This document shows positions 55,532 through 64,000 of a stretch of 64,000 bases of DNA, one piece after another. A program made the translations under genes and the position numbers. Positions within the stretch are counted from its first letter, which is position 1. Each line of letters begins with the position of its first letter. This DNA comes from Paracoccus methylovorus (GTDB lineage Bacteria; Pseudomonadota; Alphaproteobacteria; Rhodobacterales; Rhodobacteraceae): positions 62,001-126,000 of the forward strand of contig NZ_CP070368.1 of NCBI RefSeq assembly GCF_016919705.1, in the 5' to 3' direction. Below the pieces are notes generated by a model. The model did no database searches. It was not told the DNA's origin and was given only the letters and a program-made list of their open reading frames with translations.

Positions 55532-56353
55532 TTAGCCGCCGCGTGGCGGGCCATCAAGCTGGCTGCCCGGCATGGCCATATGCGGGGTCATGGCGGCAAG
55601 CATCTGATCGTGCAGCGCCGGAGGCGCCACCAACAGCCCGTCGATCAGCGGACGCGGCGCGTTGAAACGCATCGGCGCGCCCGAAAGGTCGTGGGCCAGA
55701 CAGCCGGCGCGGGCGGCAATCAGGCAACCCGCCGCCACGTCCCATTCCCACGCCGGGCGGGTCGAAAGCGCGGCGTCGAACTGCCCGTCCGCGACCAGAC
55801 ACAGCCGCCACGCCAGCGAGGGGCGGAAGCCGCGTTTGATCGGCGGCGTCACGCCGCGCCAATGCACGGGGTCGAGACTGGGCTTGCCGGTCAGCACATG
55901 CGCGCCTTCGAAAGCATGGGCCGAGGGGGCGATGGGCCGGCCGTCGCGTAACGCCGGCCCTTCTGCCGAAGCGGTGTAGGTTGTCTGTTGCGCCGGCAGA
56001 TGCACCACCGCGGCAACCACCTGATTGCCGCGCGTGATGGCCAGAGAATGGGAAAATCCGACCTGCCCATCGATATAGGCGCGGGTGCCGTCGATCGGAT
56101 CTATGATAAAGCAGTGCTCGGCGTGAAGCCGTGCGGGATCGTCGGGACTTTCCTCGCTGAGCCAGCCGTAATCGGGGCGCGCGCCGCGCAGCAGTTGTTC
56201 CAGATGCGCGTTGACGGCCAGATCGGCCTCGGTCACCGGACCGGCGCCATCGCCCTTGTCCCAGACCTGCGGATTGCGGCGCCAATAACGCAACGCGATC
56301 TCGCCGGCCTCCTGCGCGGCCTGTTCCAGAAGCGCAAGGTCACTCACCGGCAA
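55532..56353 (-). CDS. CysQ/inositol-monophosphatase family phosphatase
   Basis: About 273 aa. The Mg site is intact: SEES (metal Glu), IIDPIDGTRAYIDG and WEWDVAAG. It most resembles 3'(2'),5'-bisphosphate nucleotidases (CysQ), which remove PAP from sulfate assimilation; inositol phosphate or another substrate cannot be excluded. The start is unusual: TTG at 56353 (AGGGA six bases before) or GTG at 56347; both lie inside the last codons of pmbA. Confidence 0.88.
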   Translation of the reverse strand: MPVSDLALLEQAAQEAGEIALRYWRRNPQVWDKGDGAGPVTEADLAVNAHLEQLLRGARPDYGWLSEESPDDPARLHAEHCFIIDPIDGTRAYIDGQVGFSHSLAITRGNQVVAAVVHLPAQQTTYTASAEGPALRDGRPIAPSAHAFEGAHVLTGKPSLDPVHWRGVTPPIKRGFRPSLAWRLCLVADGQFDAALSTRPAWEWDVAAGCLIAARAGCLAHDLSGAPMRFNAPRPLIDGLLVAPPALHDQMLAAMTPHMAMPGSQLDGPPRGG

Positions 56354-57692
56354 CGGTCATCCCTTCGACCAGCAGGCTGGGCACACGCATCGCCCGCCAA
56401 TCCGGCAGGTCATTCGCAGCGGTCATCCGCAGCAGCATGTCGCGCAGGTTGCCGGCAATGGTGCATTCGTTGACCGGAAAGGCGATCTCGCCGTTCTCGA
56501 CCCAGAAACCGCCTGCGCCGCGCGAATAATCCCCGGTCGTGCTGTTGATCGACGCGCCCAGCATCGAGGTTACGACCAGTCCGCGCCCCATCCCGCGGAT
56601 CAGCTCGTCCCGGGTCTTGTCGCCGGGCGTCAGTTCCAGATTGGTCACGCCGGGCGAAGGCGGGCTGCCCGCGCCGCGCATGGCGCTGGCGGTCGAGGTC
56701 ATGCCCAGTTTGCGCGCGGTGGCCAGATCCAGCGTCCAGCCCTGAAGGACGCCATCGGCAACGATCATGCGCGGCGCCGTTGCCAGCCCCTCGCCGTCGA
56801 AGAGGCGCGACGACCCATAGCGTGGCCGATGCGGGTCCTCGCGCAGGTCGAAGCCCGTGGGCAGCACCTGTTCCCCCAGCGCGTCCCGCAGCCAGCTTGC
56901 GCCGCGTGCAACCGCGACACCGTTCACCGCAGAGACCAGATGACCGATCAATCCCGAGGCGACGCGTTCGTCATAAAGGATGGGAAATGCGCCGGTGGGT
57001 GGTTTGCGCGCGCCGCGCCGGGCCACCGTGCGTTCTGCGGCAAGCCGGCCGATTTCCTCGGGCGAAGGCATGTCGTCGGCGTGGGTGCGGCCTTCGCCGG
57101 CCCAGTCGCGCTCCATCCCCAAGCCTTCGCCGGTAATGGCAACGGTCGAAAGGCTGTGACCGCTGCGCCCATAGCCCGCGGAAAAACCGTTTGTCGCTGC
57201 CAGCCACATGCGCCGCTGCGAATGGCTGGCGCTGGCGGCTTCGACCTGCGAGACGCCCTCGACCGCCAAGGCCGCCGCTTCGGCGCGCAGCGCCAGGTCC
57301 TGCAAATGGTCGGGGGTCGGTTCGGGGCCGTGGTCGTAAAGATCAAGGCTGCCGCTGTCGGTGTCGAGGGCCAGTTGTCCCGGCTCGGCCAGTCCCAAGG
57401 TGTCGTCAACAGGTGCTTCGCGGGCCATGGCGACGGCGCGGGCGGCCATCTCGTCAATGGTGCGGGTCGAACGGTCCGAGGCCGAAACACAGGCCTGCCG
57501 TCCGCCGATCAACACACGCAGCCCGATCTCGACCCCTTCGGCGCGTTCGGCATGTTCCAGATGGCCCGCGCGCACATCGACCGAGACGGCGGCAGCCTCC
57601 AGCGCCACGGCATCGGCCTGATCGGCGCCCGCCTTGCGGGCGGCAGTCAGAAGCTGTTGCGTCAGAGCCTCGAGTCGATGGAATTCGGACAT
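56340..57692 (-). CDS. pmbA: TldD/PmbA-family protein PmbA (TldE)
   Basis: A 450-aa PmbA/TldE, the non-catalytic-looking half of the TldD/TldE protease that matures some microcins and modified peptides. DVRAGHLEHAERAEGVEIGLRV, RMIVADGVLQGWTLDLATARKLG and GASINSTTGDYSRGAGGFWVENGEI are the family landmarks. No tldD is nearby. AAGGTGA fixes the start. The CysQ-like gene begins within its 3' end. Confidence 0.92.
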   Translation of the reverse strand: MSEFHRLEALTQQLLTAARKAGADQADAVALEAAAVSVDVRAGHLEHAERAEGVEIGLRVLIGGRQACVSASDRSTRTIDEMAARAVAMAREAPVDDTLGLAEPGQLALDTDSGSLDLYDHGPEPTPDHLQDLALRAEAAALAVEGVSQVEAASASHSQRRMWLAATNGFSAGYGRSGHSLSTVAITGEGLGMERDWAGEGRTHADDMPSPEEIGRLAAERTVARRGARKPPTGAFPILYDERVASGLIGHLVSAVNGVAVARGASWLRDALGEQVLPTGFDLREDPHRPRYGSSRLFDGEGLATAPRMIVADGVLQGWTLDLATARKLGMTSTASAMRGAGSPPSPGVTNLELTPGDKTRDELIRGMGRGLVVTSMLGASINSTTGDYSRGAGGFWVENGEIAFPVNECTIAGNLRDMLLRMTAANDLPDWRAMRVPSLLVEGMTVAGE

Positions 57693-57715
57693 GAAGTTCA
57701 CCTTGAATAAAGCTC

Positions 57716-57743
57716 GGGGGCCGTGACGCAACGCCCGGCCCCC
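57716..57743 (-). terminator. Strong hairpin between the DUF2125 gene and pmbA
   Basis: GGGGGCCG and CGGCCCCC (8 of 8) with a 12-base loop. On the transcribed minus strand it is followed by GAGCTTTATT, only a weak U-tract. It may end most transcripts of the DUF2125 gene. Confidence 0.45.
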
Positions 57744-57790
57744 GCAATGCGATCCGTCAGGGCGCGCACCGGGTGCTGCGCCGGATGTGA

Positions 57791-59338
57791 TTACTTGATC
57801 TGCTGGCCGTTGGCAAAGATCGAGCCGTCTTCCTTGAATTCAAGCCGGGTTTCCAGCTTGTCCTCGCCCTCGGTGACGGGTTTGGCGAACATGGCCATCA
57901 TCATGCGCACGCCCATGATCTGATCCTCGGGGATCAGGCCCATGGCGCCCAGTTTGTCGACCAGCGCGTTCACGCCCTCATAGGTGGCGTGGATTTCGCC
58001 GACCGGGGTGGTCATGTCGCCACTCGGGGCCTGCAGCGCGCCTTCGGCATTCACCCGCGCGCCAAGAGCGTTCAGGGCGAACTGGTTGATGGCGATTTCG
58101 ACCGGCTCGAAGGGCTGGGGCGCAGCTTCGGCCGCATCCATGTCCCCGTCTTCGCCCGTCATGTCCTCATCCGAGGGGGGCGTCATATTGGCCGGATCGA
58201 AGATATCCTTGGTCACCTTCATCTGCCCGGTCACGTCCAAATCCAGCGAGGCAGGATCGCGCGGCAACTGGCCTTGCGGGTCGAACAGGTTCCAGATCGC
58301 ATCGCCCAGCGTCAGGCCGGCCAGCGAATAGGCGAATTTGAAGGGCTGCGCCTCGTCCGACTGCATCACCGGCAACTGCATGTCGAAGCTGCCGCTTTCG
58401 ATCGCATAGTTGATCGGGAAGGGCATGTCGCTGGTGGTCAGCTCAAAGCTGCCGGCGTCCGAACCCGCCTGATAGCCCATGCCATCCTGCGACAGCGTAT
58501 AGCTGACATCGAAGCCCTTGCCATCGTATTTGCCGGCGCCGCTGGTCGGCTCGCCGCTTTCATCCGTGCCGGCAAAGTCGAAACTGGCGACCAAAGCGCC
58601 CGATTTCAGCGCGCCGCTCATGGCAAGGCCCGCCTTCAGCGCGGCGTTCATGTCCTCGTTGATCTTGGCGGTGCCGGGGACGGTCATGTCGCCGGTGGTT
58701 TCCAGATCGCTGAGGCTGCCCTCGAACTTGACCTTGTCGCCTTCCGGGCTGTCGATATCGCCCGAGAAAGCGATCTTGCCCGATTTCATCGCATAGTCGT
58801 ATTTCGCAGGCGTGCCGCTGACGATGTGGAAGGTGCCGGTCGAATCAGCAACGCCGATCTTGATCGGCAGCGGGGTTTCCTTGTCGCCGCTGGCGATGCT
58901 GGTCAGGGTGAAATCCATCACCGGATAGTCGAAATCATGCGTCATGTCCGCGGGCGCGCCCGAGGTGATGATGACATTGCCCGGCAAATCGACCGTCATG
59001 GGCAGGCTGAAGGTTTCGCCCTCGGGGTCGGTCCCCTGCACTTCGCCGGTCATCTGGTCGGCAAACACCGTCTCGACCTTGCCGTCACCGGTATCGCGCA
59101 GCGTGACCTGAGGGACATTGAAGGTGACTTGGCTGTCCGGCATGTCGACGGCGATGACGACATCGGAAAGCGTCAGCGTGTCACCGGCCTTTGCACGGTT
59201 GCCCTCGGTCACGGTATAGCCGAGCGACTGGTAATAATCGACCCAGGACTGCCACACCTGTTCAGAGGTCACGTCGGCAAAGGCCGGGCAGGTCATTGCG
59301 GCCAGCGCCAGGGCCGAGCTTGTCAGTCGCAAGTTCAT
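57791..59338 (-). CDS. DUF2125 secreted protein
   Basis: A 515-aa exported protein (signal LALAAMTCPAFA). VWQSWVDYYQSLGYTVTEG at the start and PFKFAYSLAGLTLGDAIWNLFDPQGQLPRDPA in the middle are DUF2125 features; most of the chain is acidic beta-strand sequence rich in Asp, Gly and Thr. The DUF2125 family has no proven function; the long repetitive-strand build resembles AsmA/TamB-like lipid-groove proteins only loosely. AAGGTG precedes the ATG. Confidence 0.9.
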   Translation of the reverse strand: MNLRLTSSALALAAMTCPAFADVTSEQVWQSWVDYYQSLGYTVTEGNRAKAGDTLTLSDVVIAVDMPDSQVTFNVPQVTLRDTGDGKVETVFADQMTGEVQGTDPEGETFSLPMTVDLPGNVIITSGAPADMTHDFDYPVMDFTLTSIASGDKETPLPIKIGVADSTGTFHIVSGTPAKYDYAMKSGKIAFSGDIDSPEGDKVKFEGSLSDLETTGDMTVPGTAKINEDMNAALKAGLAMSGALKSGALVASFDFAGTDESGEPTSGAGKYDGKGFDVSYTLSQDGMGYQAGSDAGSFELTTSDMPFPINYAIESGSFDMQLPVMQSDEAQPFKFAYSLAGLTLGDAIWNLFDPQGQLPRDPASLDLDVTGQMKVTKDIFDPANMTPPSDEDMTGEDGDMDAAEAAPQPFEPVEIAINQFALNALGARVNAEGALQAPSGDMTTPVGEIHATYEGVNALVDKLGAMGLIPEDQIMGVRMMMAMFAKPVTEGEDKLETRLEFKEDGSIFANGQQIK

Positions 59339-59424
59339 CTCATAACACCTTTCCGGCGAGAATTGGAAAAGAAACACCAATCCGGGTTTTGCCACAGCCC
59401 GTGCGCGGGTCCAAGGAGGGAATG

Positions 59425-60042
59425 ATGATCGCAAGGGAATTTGCAGCCGGAATCGGCCGCATCACCATCTCGCGTCCGGCCAGGGCGAATTCGCTGACCG
59501 GCGCCATGCTGGCCGATCTGACTGCCGGATTTGACGCCCTTGCAGCCCAGCCCGATCTGCGTGCCGTTATCCTGACCGGCGAGGGTGCGGTGTTTTCCGC
59601 CGGCGCCGATCTGGACGAGGCCCGCGCCGGTCTGGCCCTGTCCCCGGAGTGGGAGCGGCTGTCGGCGCGCGTGGCCTCGATGCCCTGCCTGACAATTGCC
59701 GCGCTGAACGGGACGGTGGCGGGGGGTGCGCTTGGCATGGTGCTGGCCTGCGACCTGCGGCTGGCTGTCCCCGGGGCGAAATTCTTCTATCCCGTCATGC
59801 GCTTGGGCTTTCTGCCGCAGCCCAGCGACCCCCAGCGCATGCGCGCGTTGATCGGGCCTTCGCGGGCGAAAATGATCCTGATGGCCGGCCAGAAGATCAC
59901 TGCCGACGAGGCGCTGGCCTGGGGCCTTGTGGATCGGCTGGTCGCGCCCGAGGCGCTGCTGGACGAGGCCGCGATGCTGGCCGCTGACGCCTGTGCTGCC
60001 AGTGCCGCGCACGCCGAAGCGATCAAGCGGATGCTTGACTGA
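59425..60042 (+). CDS. Enoyl-CoA hydratase/isomerase family protein
   Basis: A 205-aa crotonase-fold protein, shorter than the usual 255-265 aa because the C-terminal helices stop at AHAEAIKRMLD. VILTGEGAVFSAGADLDEA forms the first oxyanion-hole strand and LNGTVAGGALGMVLACDLRLA the second. The typical second catalytic Glu position cannot be assigned safely. ATG 59425 is preferred to 59422 because GGAGG is five bases away. It may be a complete short member rather than a truncation. Confidence 0.85.
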   Translation: MIAREFAAGIGRITISRPARANSLTGAMLADLTAGFDALAAQPDLRAVILTGEGAVFSAGADLDEARAGLALSPEWERLSARVASMPCLTIAALNGTVAGGALGMVLACDLRLAVPGAKFFYPVMRLGFLPQPSDPQRMRALIGPSRAKMILMAGQKITADEALAWGLVDRLVAPEALLDEAAMLAADACAASAAHAEAIKRMLD

Positions 60043-60101
60043 CCGATCCCGCCGCGCACCCGACGGTGCGGGCGAGGTTCAACCCGGGATTGCGGCATTT
60101 C

Positions 60102-60116
60102 GTGACGTTGCGTCAC
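60102..60116. terminator. Short perfect hairpin between convergent genes
   Basis: GTGACG/CGTCAC with a 3-base loop; a second hairpin (CGCACC/GGTGCG) lies about 30 bases to its left. No T-run follows on either strand, so function is uncertain. Confidence 0.3.
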
Positions 60117-60122
60117 TCAAGG

Positions 60123-60464
60123 TCAGGCATAGGCCGACTGTTTACCGAAATGCGTGCAGAGCATGTAGTAGACCACCGGGCGGTATTTGTTCCGGTTCGA
60201 GCTGCCGTATTTCGCCACCACCTCGTCGATGGCGGATGAAAGCTCGGGTCCGTCGGGCAGGCCCAGCTTTTTCATCAGGTAGTTGGTCTTGATACGCTCC
60301 AGCTCGGTCTTGTCCGAGCCGGCCACGGTTTCTGCGTCTGCGTTATAAATCGAGGGTCCGCAGCCGATGACCACCTTGGTCAACAGATCCATGTCGGGCG
60401 TGATGCCCAGCTTTTCCTTCATGTCGGCGGCGTATTTGGTGATCAGGTCGTCGCGTTTGCTCAT
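60123..60464 (-). CDS. DUF2853 family protein
   Basis: A 113-aa soluble helical protein. MSKRDDLITKYAADMKEKLG, GPSIYNADAETVAGSDK and RPVVYYMLCTHFGKQSAY are hallmarks of DUF2853, a short bacterial family of unknown role. It may be transcribed from its own promoter at 60499-60526. Confidence 0.9.
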   Translation of the reverse strand: MSKRDDLITKYAADMKEKLGITPDMDLLTKVVIGCGPSIYNADAETVAGSDKTELERIKTNYLMKKLGLPDGPELSSAIDEVVAKYGSSNRNKYRPVVYYMLCTHFGKQSAYA

Positions 60465-60498
60465 CCTCTGTCCCCTTCGGATGGTTCATCCAAGGGAA

Positions 60499-60526
60499 AG
60501 CCTAGCGCCGGGTTAATAAATATCAA
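60499..60526 (-). promoter_or_regulatory. Candidate promoter of the DUF2853 gene
   Basis: TTGATA, a 16-base spacer and TAGGCT on the minus strand, 35 bases before the ATG, in an AT-rich patch. Confidence 0.35.
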
Positions 60527-60548
60527 CCAAAACCCTGCCGGCAGAGGA

Positions 60549-60983
60549 TCAGCCGGTAAAGGCCCCAGACAGCGTGCCGGCGATCTGCGCACCCTCATCG
60601 GTGGGCAGTTGCGGCGGGGCCGAGAAGCCGCCGGTGCCGTCCTGGAGATAGGCCTGGGACGAGACGTCATGCACGTGATGCATCGGCACGACATGCGCAT
60701 GTGCGTGGGCGACATGGATGCCGGTGTAAAACAGCGCGACCCGTTCGACCGGGTAAAGGGTCTTCATATGCCGGGCAAGGCGCTGCGCGCAGCCGGTGAT
60801 ACGGGTGGCAAGGTCCTCAGGCAGGTCCTCGAACCAAGTATAATGTTGCTTTGGGATGATCAGACAGTGGCCGGGGCGGATGGGATGCAGGTCCAGAAAG
60901 GCAAGGATATGCTCATCCTCATACACGCGATGCGCCGGCAATTCGCCACGCGCGATGCGGCAAAACAGGCAGTCGTCGGACAT
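60549..60983 (-). CDS. HIT family nucleotide-binding hydrolase
   Basis: A 144-aa histidine-triad protein. CLFCRIARGELPAHRVYED begins the fold and HAHAHVVPMH is the H-x-H-x-H triad whose middle His is nucleophilic. HIT (HinT-like) enzymes hydrolyse AMP-lysine or related phosphoramidates. The C-terminal 30 residues are a low-complexity extension. GGGAGGGG precedes the ATG. Confidence 0.92.
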   Translation of the reverse strand: MSDDCLFCRIARGELPAHRVYEDEHILAFLDLHPIRPGHCLIIPKQHYTWFEDLPEDLATRITGCAQRLARHMKTLYPVERVALFYTGIHVAHAHAHVVPMHHVHDVSSQAYLQDGTGGFSAPPQLPTDEGAQIAGTLSGAFTG

Positions 60984-61020
60984 TTGGCAACCCCTCCCGC
61001 GGCTTGTGCCCCGATGTGTG

Positions 61021-61047
61021 GACGCAGCCCGGCAGGCGGGCTGCGTC
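61021..61047 (-). terminator. Hairpin downstream of ahcY
   Basis: Perfect 11-base arms (GACGCAGCCCG and CGGGCTGCGTC) with a 5-base loop, starting 7 bases after the ahcY stop in the transcription direction. No U-tract follows, so it may be a processing or Rho-dependent end. Confidence 0.55.
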
Positions 61048-61053
61048 AATGGC

Positions 61054-62445
61054 TCAATAGCGGTAGTGTTCGGACTTGAACGGGCCTTCCGGGGTGACGC
61101 CGATATATTCGGCCTGCTCGCGCGACAGCTTGGTCAGCTTGACGCCGATCTTGTCCAGATGCAGCCGGGCGACCTTTTCGTCCAGCGCCTTGGGCAGGAT
61201 ATAGACGCCGGGCGCGTATTCGCCGGTCTTGGTCCACAGCTCGATCTGCGCCAGTACCTGATTGGTAAAGCTGGCCGACATCACGAAGCTGGGGTGGCCT
61301 GTGGCGTTGCCAAGGTTCAGCAGCCGCCCTTCGGACAGCAGGATGATGCGATTGCCCGAGGGCATCTCGATCATGTCCACCTGCTCTTTGACGTTGGTCC
61401 ACTTGTGGTTGCGCAGCGCCGCGACCTGGATCTCGTTGTCGAAATGGCCGATGTTGCCGACGATGGCCATGTCCTTCATCTCGCGCATGTGCTCGATGCG
61501 GATCACGTCCTTGTTGCCTGTGGTCGAGATGAAGATGTCGGCGCTTGAGACCACGTCCTCCAGCACCACGACCTCGAACCCGTCCATCGCGGCCTGCAGC
61601 GCGCAGATTGGATCGACCTCGGTCACCTTCACCCGCGCGCCCGCACCTTGCAGGCTGGCGGCGCAGCCCTTGCCCACGTCGCCATAGCCGCAGACCACGG
61701 CGACCTTACCAGCCATCATCACGTCGGTAGCGCGACGGATGCCGTCGACCAGCGATTCCTTGCAGCCGTATTTGTTGTCGAATTTCGACTTGGTGACGCT
61801 GTCGTTGACGTTGATCGCCGGAAAGGGCAGCAGCCCTTTCTTGTGCAGGTCGTAAAGGCGATGCACGCCGGTGGTGGTTTCCTCGGACACGCCCCGGATC
61901 GCTTCGCGCTGTTTGGTGAACCAGCCCGGCGAGGTCTCCAGCCGCTTGCGGATCTGCGCAAACAGCGCCTCTTCCTCTTCGCTGGTCGGCACGGCGATCA
62001 GGTCGGTCTCGCCCGCCTCGACCCGCGCGCCCATCAGCACGTACATGGTCGCGTCGCCGCCATCGTCCAGAATCATGTTCGCCGTGCCCTCGGCAAACTG
62101 AAAGATCTGGTCGGTATAGGACCAGTATTCGGGCAGCGTCTCGCCCTTGATGGCAAAAACCGGGACGCCGGTCCGGGCGATCGCCGCCGCCGCGTGGTCC
62201 TGGGTCGAGAAGATGTTGCACGATGCCCAGCGGACCTCGGCCCCCAAGGCCACCAGCGTTTCGATCAGCACGGCCGTTTGCACCGTCATGTGCAGGCTGC
62301 CGGCGATGCGCGCGCCCTTCAGCGGCTGGGCCTGACCGTATTCGGCACGCAAGGCCATCAGGCCGGGCATCTCGGTTTCGGCGATGTCGAGTTCCTTGCG
62401 GCCGTAATCGGCCAGGGCGATGTCTCGGATGATGTAATCGGTCAT
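61054..62445 (-). CDS. ahcY: Adenosylhomocysteinase
   Basis: A 463-aa SAH hydrolase splitting S-adenosylhomocysteine into adenosine and homocysteine. [15 protein letters not shown], the NAD-binding [34 protein letters not shown] and the C-terminal KSEHYRY are all present, as is the insertion of about 40 residues near 145-190 found in this bacterial class. It removes the product inhibitor of methyltransferases such as the two Pcm proteins and RsmB. I see no SAH riboswitch in the leader (62446-62580). Confidence 0.98.
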   Translation of the reverse strand: MTDYIIRDIALADYGRKELDIAETEMPGLMALRAEYGQAQPLKGARIAGSLHMTVQTAVLIETLVALGAEVRWASCNIFSTQDHAAAAIARTGVPVFAIKGETLPEYWSYTDQIFQFAEGTANMILDDGGDATMYVLMGARVEAGETDLIAVPTSEEEEALFAQIRKRLETSPGWFTKQREAIRGVSEETTTGVHRLYDLHKKGLLPFPAINVNDSVTKSKFDNKYGCKESLVDGIRRATDVMMAGKVAVVCGYGDVGKGCAASLQGAGARVKVTEVDPICALQAAMDGFEVVVLEDVVSSADIFISTTGNKDVIRIEHMREMKDMAIVGNIGHFDNEIQVAALRNHKWTNVKEQVDMIEMPSGNRIILLSEGRLLNLGNATGHPSFVMSASFTNQVLAQIELWTKTGEYAPGVYILPKALDEKVARLHLDKIGVKLTKLSREQAEYIGVTPEGPFKSEHYRY

Positions 62446-62625
62446 GGGGCCCTCGCGCCTTTGCTTTGGGCGCGGCCTTACCATTCCCTGTGGCTGGCTG
62501 CAAACCGAAGGCATGCAGGGCGGGGCTTTGTGAAAACGCAGGCTGCCGGGGATGGTGGCGCTAGCGGGCCTGTCCCGAATGGCCTAGAACGGCCGGAACC
62601 AGATTGCGCGAAGGGAAGGGGAACC

Positions 62626-63549
62626 ATGGCGATCCTGTTGGCGGATGTCGGCGGCACCAATGCCCGCATGGCGCTGGCGCGGCATGATGCGCTGGTGCCC
62701 GGGACGATCACCCGTTTTCGCGGCGACGATCACGCCACCTTCGACGAGGTCGTGGCGAAATTCCTGGCCCAGCAGGGCAGCCCGCAGATCGAGGCGGTCT
62801 GCGTCGCCGTCGCCGGCCCGGTCTGGGGGGCCGAGGCACGGCTTACCAACCGCGACTGGACCTTTTCCGAGGCGCGGCTGCGTGCGCTGTCGGGGGCATC
62901 GCGTGCCCGGCTGATCAACGATCTGATCGCGCTGGGCTATGCCACGCCGGCACTGGATGGCGAGGCGGCGGGCTTTTTGCGTGCGTCGCCCGAGGGCGCG
63001 CTGTCGAACGGCCAGCGGCTGGTGGTGAATGCCGGAACCGGCTTCAACGTCTGTGCGGTCAGGGTGCTGCCCGAGGGGGGCATCGCCTGTCTTGAATCCG
63101 AGGAAGGCCACACCCGCCTGCCGCTTTCCGTGGCCGCCCCGCTGGCCGAGGCCTTGGGTCAGCCCGGCCGCGCCATTGATTCGGTCGAAGAGCTTTTCGC
63201 AGGCCGCGGCCTTGCCCGGCTGCATGCCCTGCGCAGCGGCAAGCCGCAGGACCGCGCCGAAACCGTGGTCGCCGCCGCCGCGCAGGGCGATAGCGAGGCC
63301 GAAGAAACCCTGCGCCTCTATGCCCGGCTGCTTGGGTTGTTCTGCCGCGAACTTGCCTTGCGTTTCATGCCGATGGACGGGATGTTTCTGGCCGGAAGCG
63401 TGGCGCGTTCCTGCATCGACCGGTTCGGGATCTTTGAGCGCGCCTTCCTGTCCGACCCCTTGATGGCGCGGATTCCGCAGGCTGTGCCGATCGGGGTGAT
63501 CCGCGACGATATGGCGGCCTTGCATGGCTGTCTGGCCGCAATCCGCTGA
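62626..63549 (+). CDS. glk: Glucokinase (Glk family)
   Basis: A 307-aa glucokinase of the proteobacterial Glk (not ROK) family. LADVGGTNARMAL is the phosphate-1 loop, AVAGPVWGAEARLTNRDW and LINDLIALGYA (catalytic Asp) the sugar site, and VNAGTGFNVCAV the second phosphate loop. It makes glucose-6-phosphate from internal glucose, for example that taken up by the ChvE importer. AAGGGAAGGGG precedes the ATG. Confidence 0.94.
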   Translation: MAILLADVGGTNARMALARHDALVPGTITRFRGDDHATFDEVVAKFLAQQGSPQIEAVCVAVAGPVWGAEARLTNRDWTFSEARLRALSGASRARLINDLIALGYATPALDGEAAGFLRASPEGALSNGQRLVVNAGTGFNVCAVRVLPEGGIACLESEEGHTRLPLSVAAPLAEALGQPGRAIDSVEELFAGRGLARLHALRSGKPQDRAETVVAAAAQGDSEAEETLRLYARLLGLFCRELALRFMPMDGMFLAGSVARSCIDRFGIFERAFLSDPLMARIPQAVPIGVIRDDMAALHGCLAAIR

Positions 63550-63585
63550 AAATCGCCTAAAAATAGCCAGCCGCGCTGGATTTTG

Positions 63586-63614
63586 TTGACGCGGCCTGCA
63601 ATGCTTCCTGCAAA
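63586..63614 (+). promoter_or_regulatory. Possible tamA promoter
   Basis: TTGACG, a 17-base spacer and TGCAAA, 26 bases before the tamA start. The -10 is weak. Confidence 0.3.
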
Positions 63615-63640
63615 ACGGCCAGAAGCAGGGCAGTCAGGCA

Positions 63641-64000
63641 ATGAAAAGCTGGATCAAGGCAGGGACCGCTGCCGTAATCGTGCTGGGAAGCGGTGCGGGC
63701 ATGGTCTGGGCGCAGTCTTCGGGCTCTGGCTCGTCGTCTTCGTCGCCGTTTTCGGGTTGGTTCGGCCGCTCGGGCGGAAACGACACCTCGCCCGTCGATC
63801 TGGATTTCCAGATTCTTGGCGGTGAGGACAACTTGCTGCCCGCGATCCGGCGGACCTCGCTTCTCGTCAGCGCGCAGGATGAGGGGCGGGTGACCGGGCA
63901 AGACATTCTGGCCGCCGCGCGGGGCGATTACGCCCGCATCCTGGGTCTGCTTTACGATCAGGGCTATTACTCGGTTATCATCAATATCACCCTGGACGGG
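63641..64000 (+). CDS. tamA: TamA-like Omp85-family outer-membrane protein, N-terminal fragment
   Basis: The first 120 codons of a gene that leaves the right edge in frame. A signal peptide (AVIVLGSGAGMVWAQ) is followed by a Ser-rich linker (SSGSGSSSSSPFSGWFGRSG) and the first POTRA-like sequence (AARGDYARILGLLYDQGYYSVIINITLDG). The last part is typical of alphaproteobacterial TamA, which with TamB transports lipids or helps insert outer-membrane proteins. The rest of the gene is needed to confirm the barrel. Confidence 0.85.
   Translation, partial: MKSWIKAGTAAVIVLGSGAGMVWAQSSGSGSSSSSPFSGWFGRSGGNDTSPVDLDFQILGGEDNLLPAIRRTSLLVSAQDEGRVTGQDILAAARGDYARILGLLYDQGYYSVIINITLDG

Noticed and set aside
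59425..60042. Truncated enoyl-CoA hydratase pseudogene
   Set aside because: The frame ends cleanly after conserved helices and short crotonase-fold members exist; there is no frameshift or leftover homology downstream to 60122.
62446..62580. SAH riboswitch upstream of ahcY
   Set aside because: The leader lacks the conserved SAH-riboswitch core and pairing pattern that I could recognise.
1..64000. CRISPR arrays, tRNA or rRNA genes, insertion sequences, prophage or toxin-antitoxin modules
   Set aside because: No regularly spaced repeats, T-loop sequences, transposase motifs or phage structural genes were seen on either strand.

Overview
The window is high-GC chromosomal DNA of an alphaproteobacterium, most likely Rhodobacteraceae and Paracoccus-like. 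The assignment rests on gene content and order: ChvE/MmsAB sugar uptake, DUF6280, rsmB-heparinase-purH-lspA-DUF3035-M16 pair, pcm-tolC-PopZ-like, and ahcY-glk-tamA. It reads as densely packed core chromosome with many 1-8 base gene overlaps. I found no rRNA, tRNA, CRISPR array, prophage, transposase or classical defence system.

Layout. 0-3 kb: a multiple-monosaccharide ABC importer (mmsB, mmsA, chvE, minus strand) with a stem-loop behind the binding-protein gene. 3-7 kb: a small acetyltransferase, an orphan 248-aa protein, efp, DUF6280 with a clear terminator, and lrgA-lrgB. 7-18 kb: smc, a YbjN-RidA-GDPD-DUF482 run, a TauE/TIGR02186 membrane pair, and surE-pcm with an NlpD-like lipoprotein. 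18-23 kb: a second pcm paralog, tolC and a PopZ-like protein as one operon; FAH hydrolase, PaaI thioesterase and a small secreted protein. 22-28 kb: an RND efflux operon whose pump gene overlaps selD, then a 57-aa SdhAF4-type gene. 28-39 kb: rsmB, heparinase-like protein, purH, lspA, DUF3035 lipoprotein, a catalytic/non-catalytic M16 peptidase pair, mutL and DUF3775. 39-43 kb: sugar dehydrogenase, NlpC/P60 peptidase, leucyl aminopeptidase and an Hpt-like protein. 43-50 kb: beta-carbonic anhydrase, then an isolated flagellar block (motB, flgE, flgK, flgL, flgI) of visibly lower GC. 50-54 kb: a pqi (MCE) envelope lipid-transport operon with a good promoter and a palindrome in its leader. 54-64 kb: DUF2867, flavin reductase, CysQ-like phosphatase, PmbA, DUF2125, enoyl-CoA hydratase family, DUF2853, HIT, ahcY, glk and the start of tamA.

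How the genes fit together. Envelope biology is the strongest theme: lspA processes lipoproteins and several are encoded here; pqi, tolC, RND, tamA and the NlpD-like activator act across or on the envelope. Housekeeping functions (SMC, MutL, PurH, EF-P, AhcY, RsmB) fill the rest.

I found no convincing undescribed multi-gene system. The items most worth a second look are the isolated low-GC flagellar block, the Hpt-like protein with Asp in place of the phospho-accepting His, a repeated 26-nt element behind two genes, a start-codon hairpin on the PopZ-like gene, palindromic operator candidates at the pqi and carbonic anhydrase promoters, and the orphan 248-aa protein. Promoter calls are by eye against the sigma-70 consensus and are tentative.
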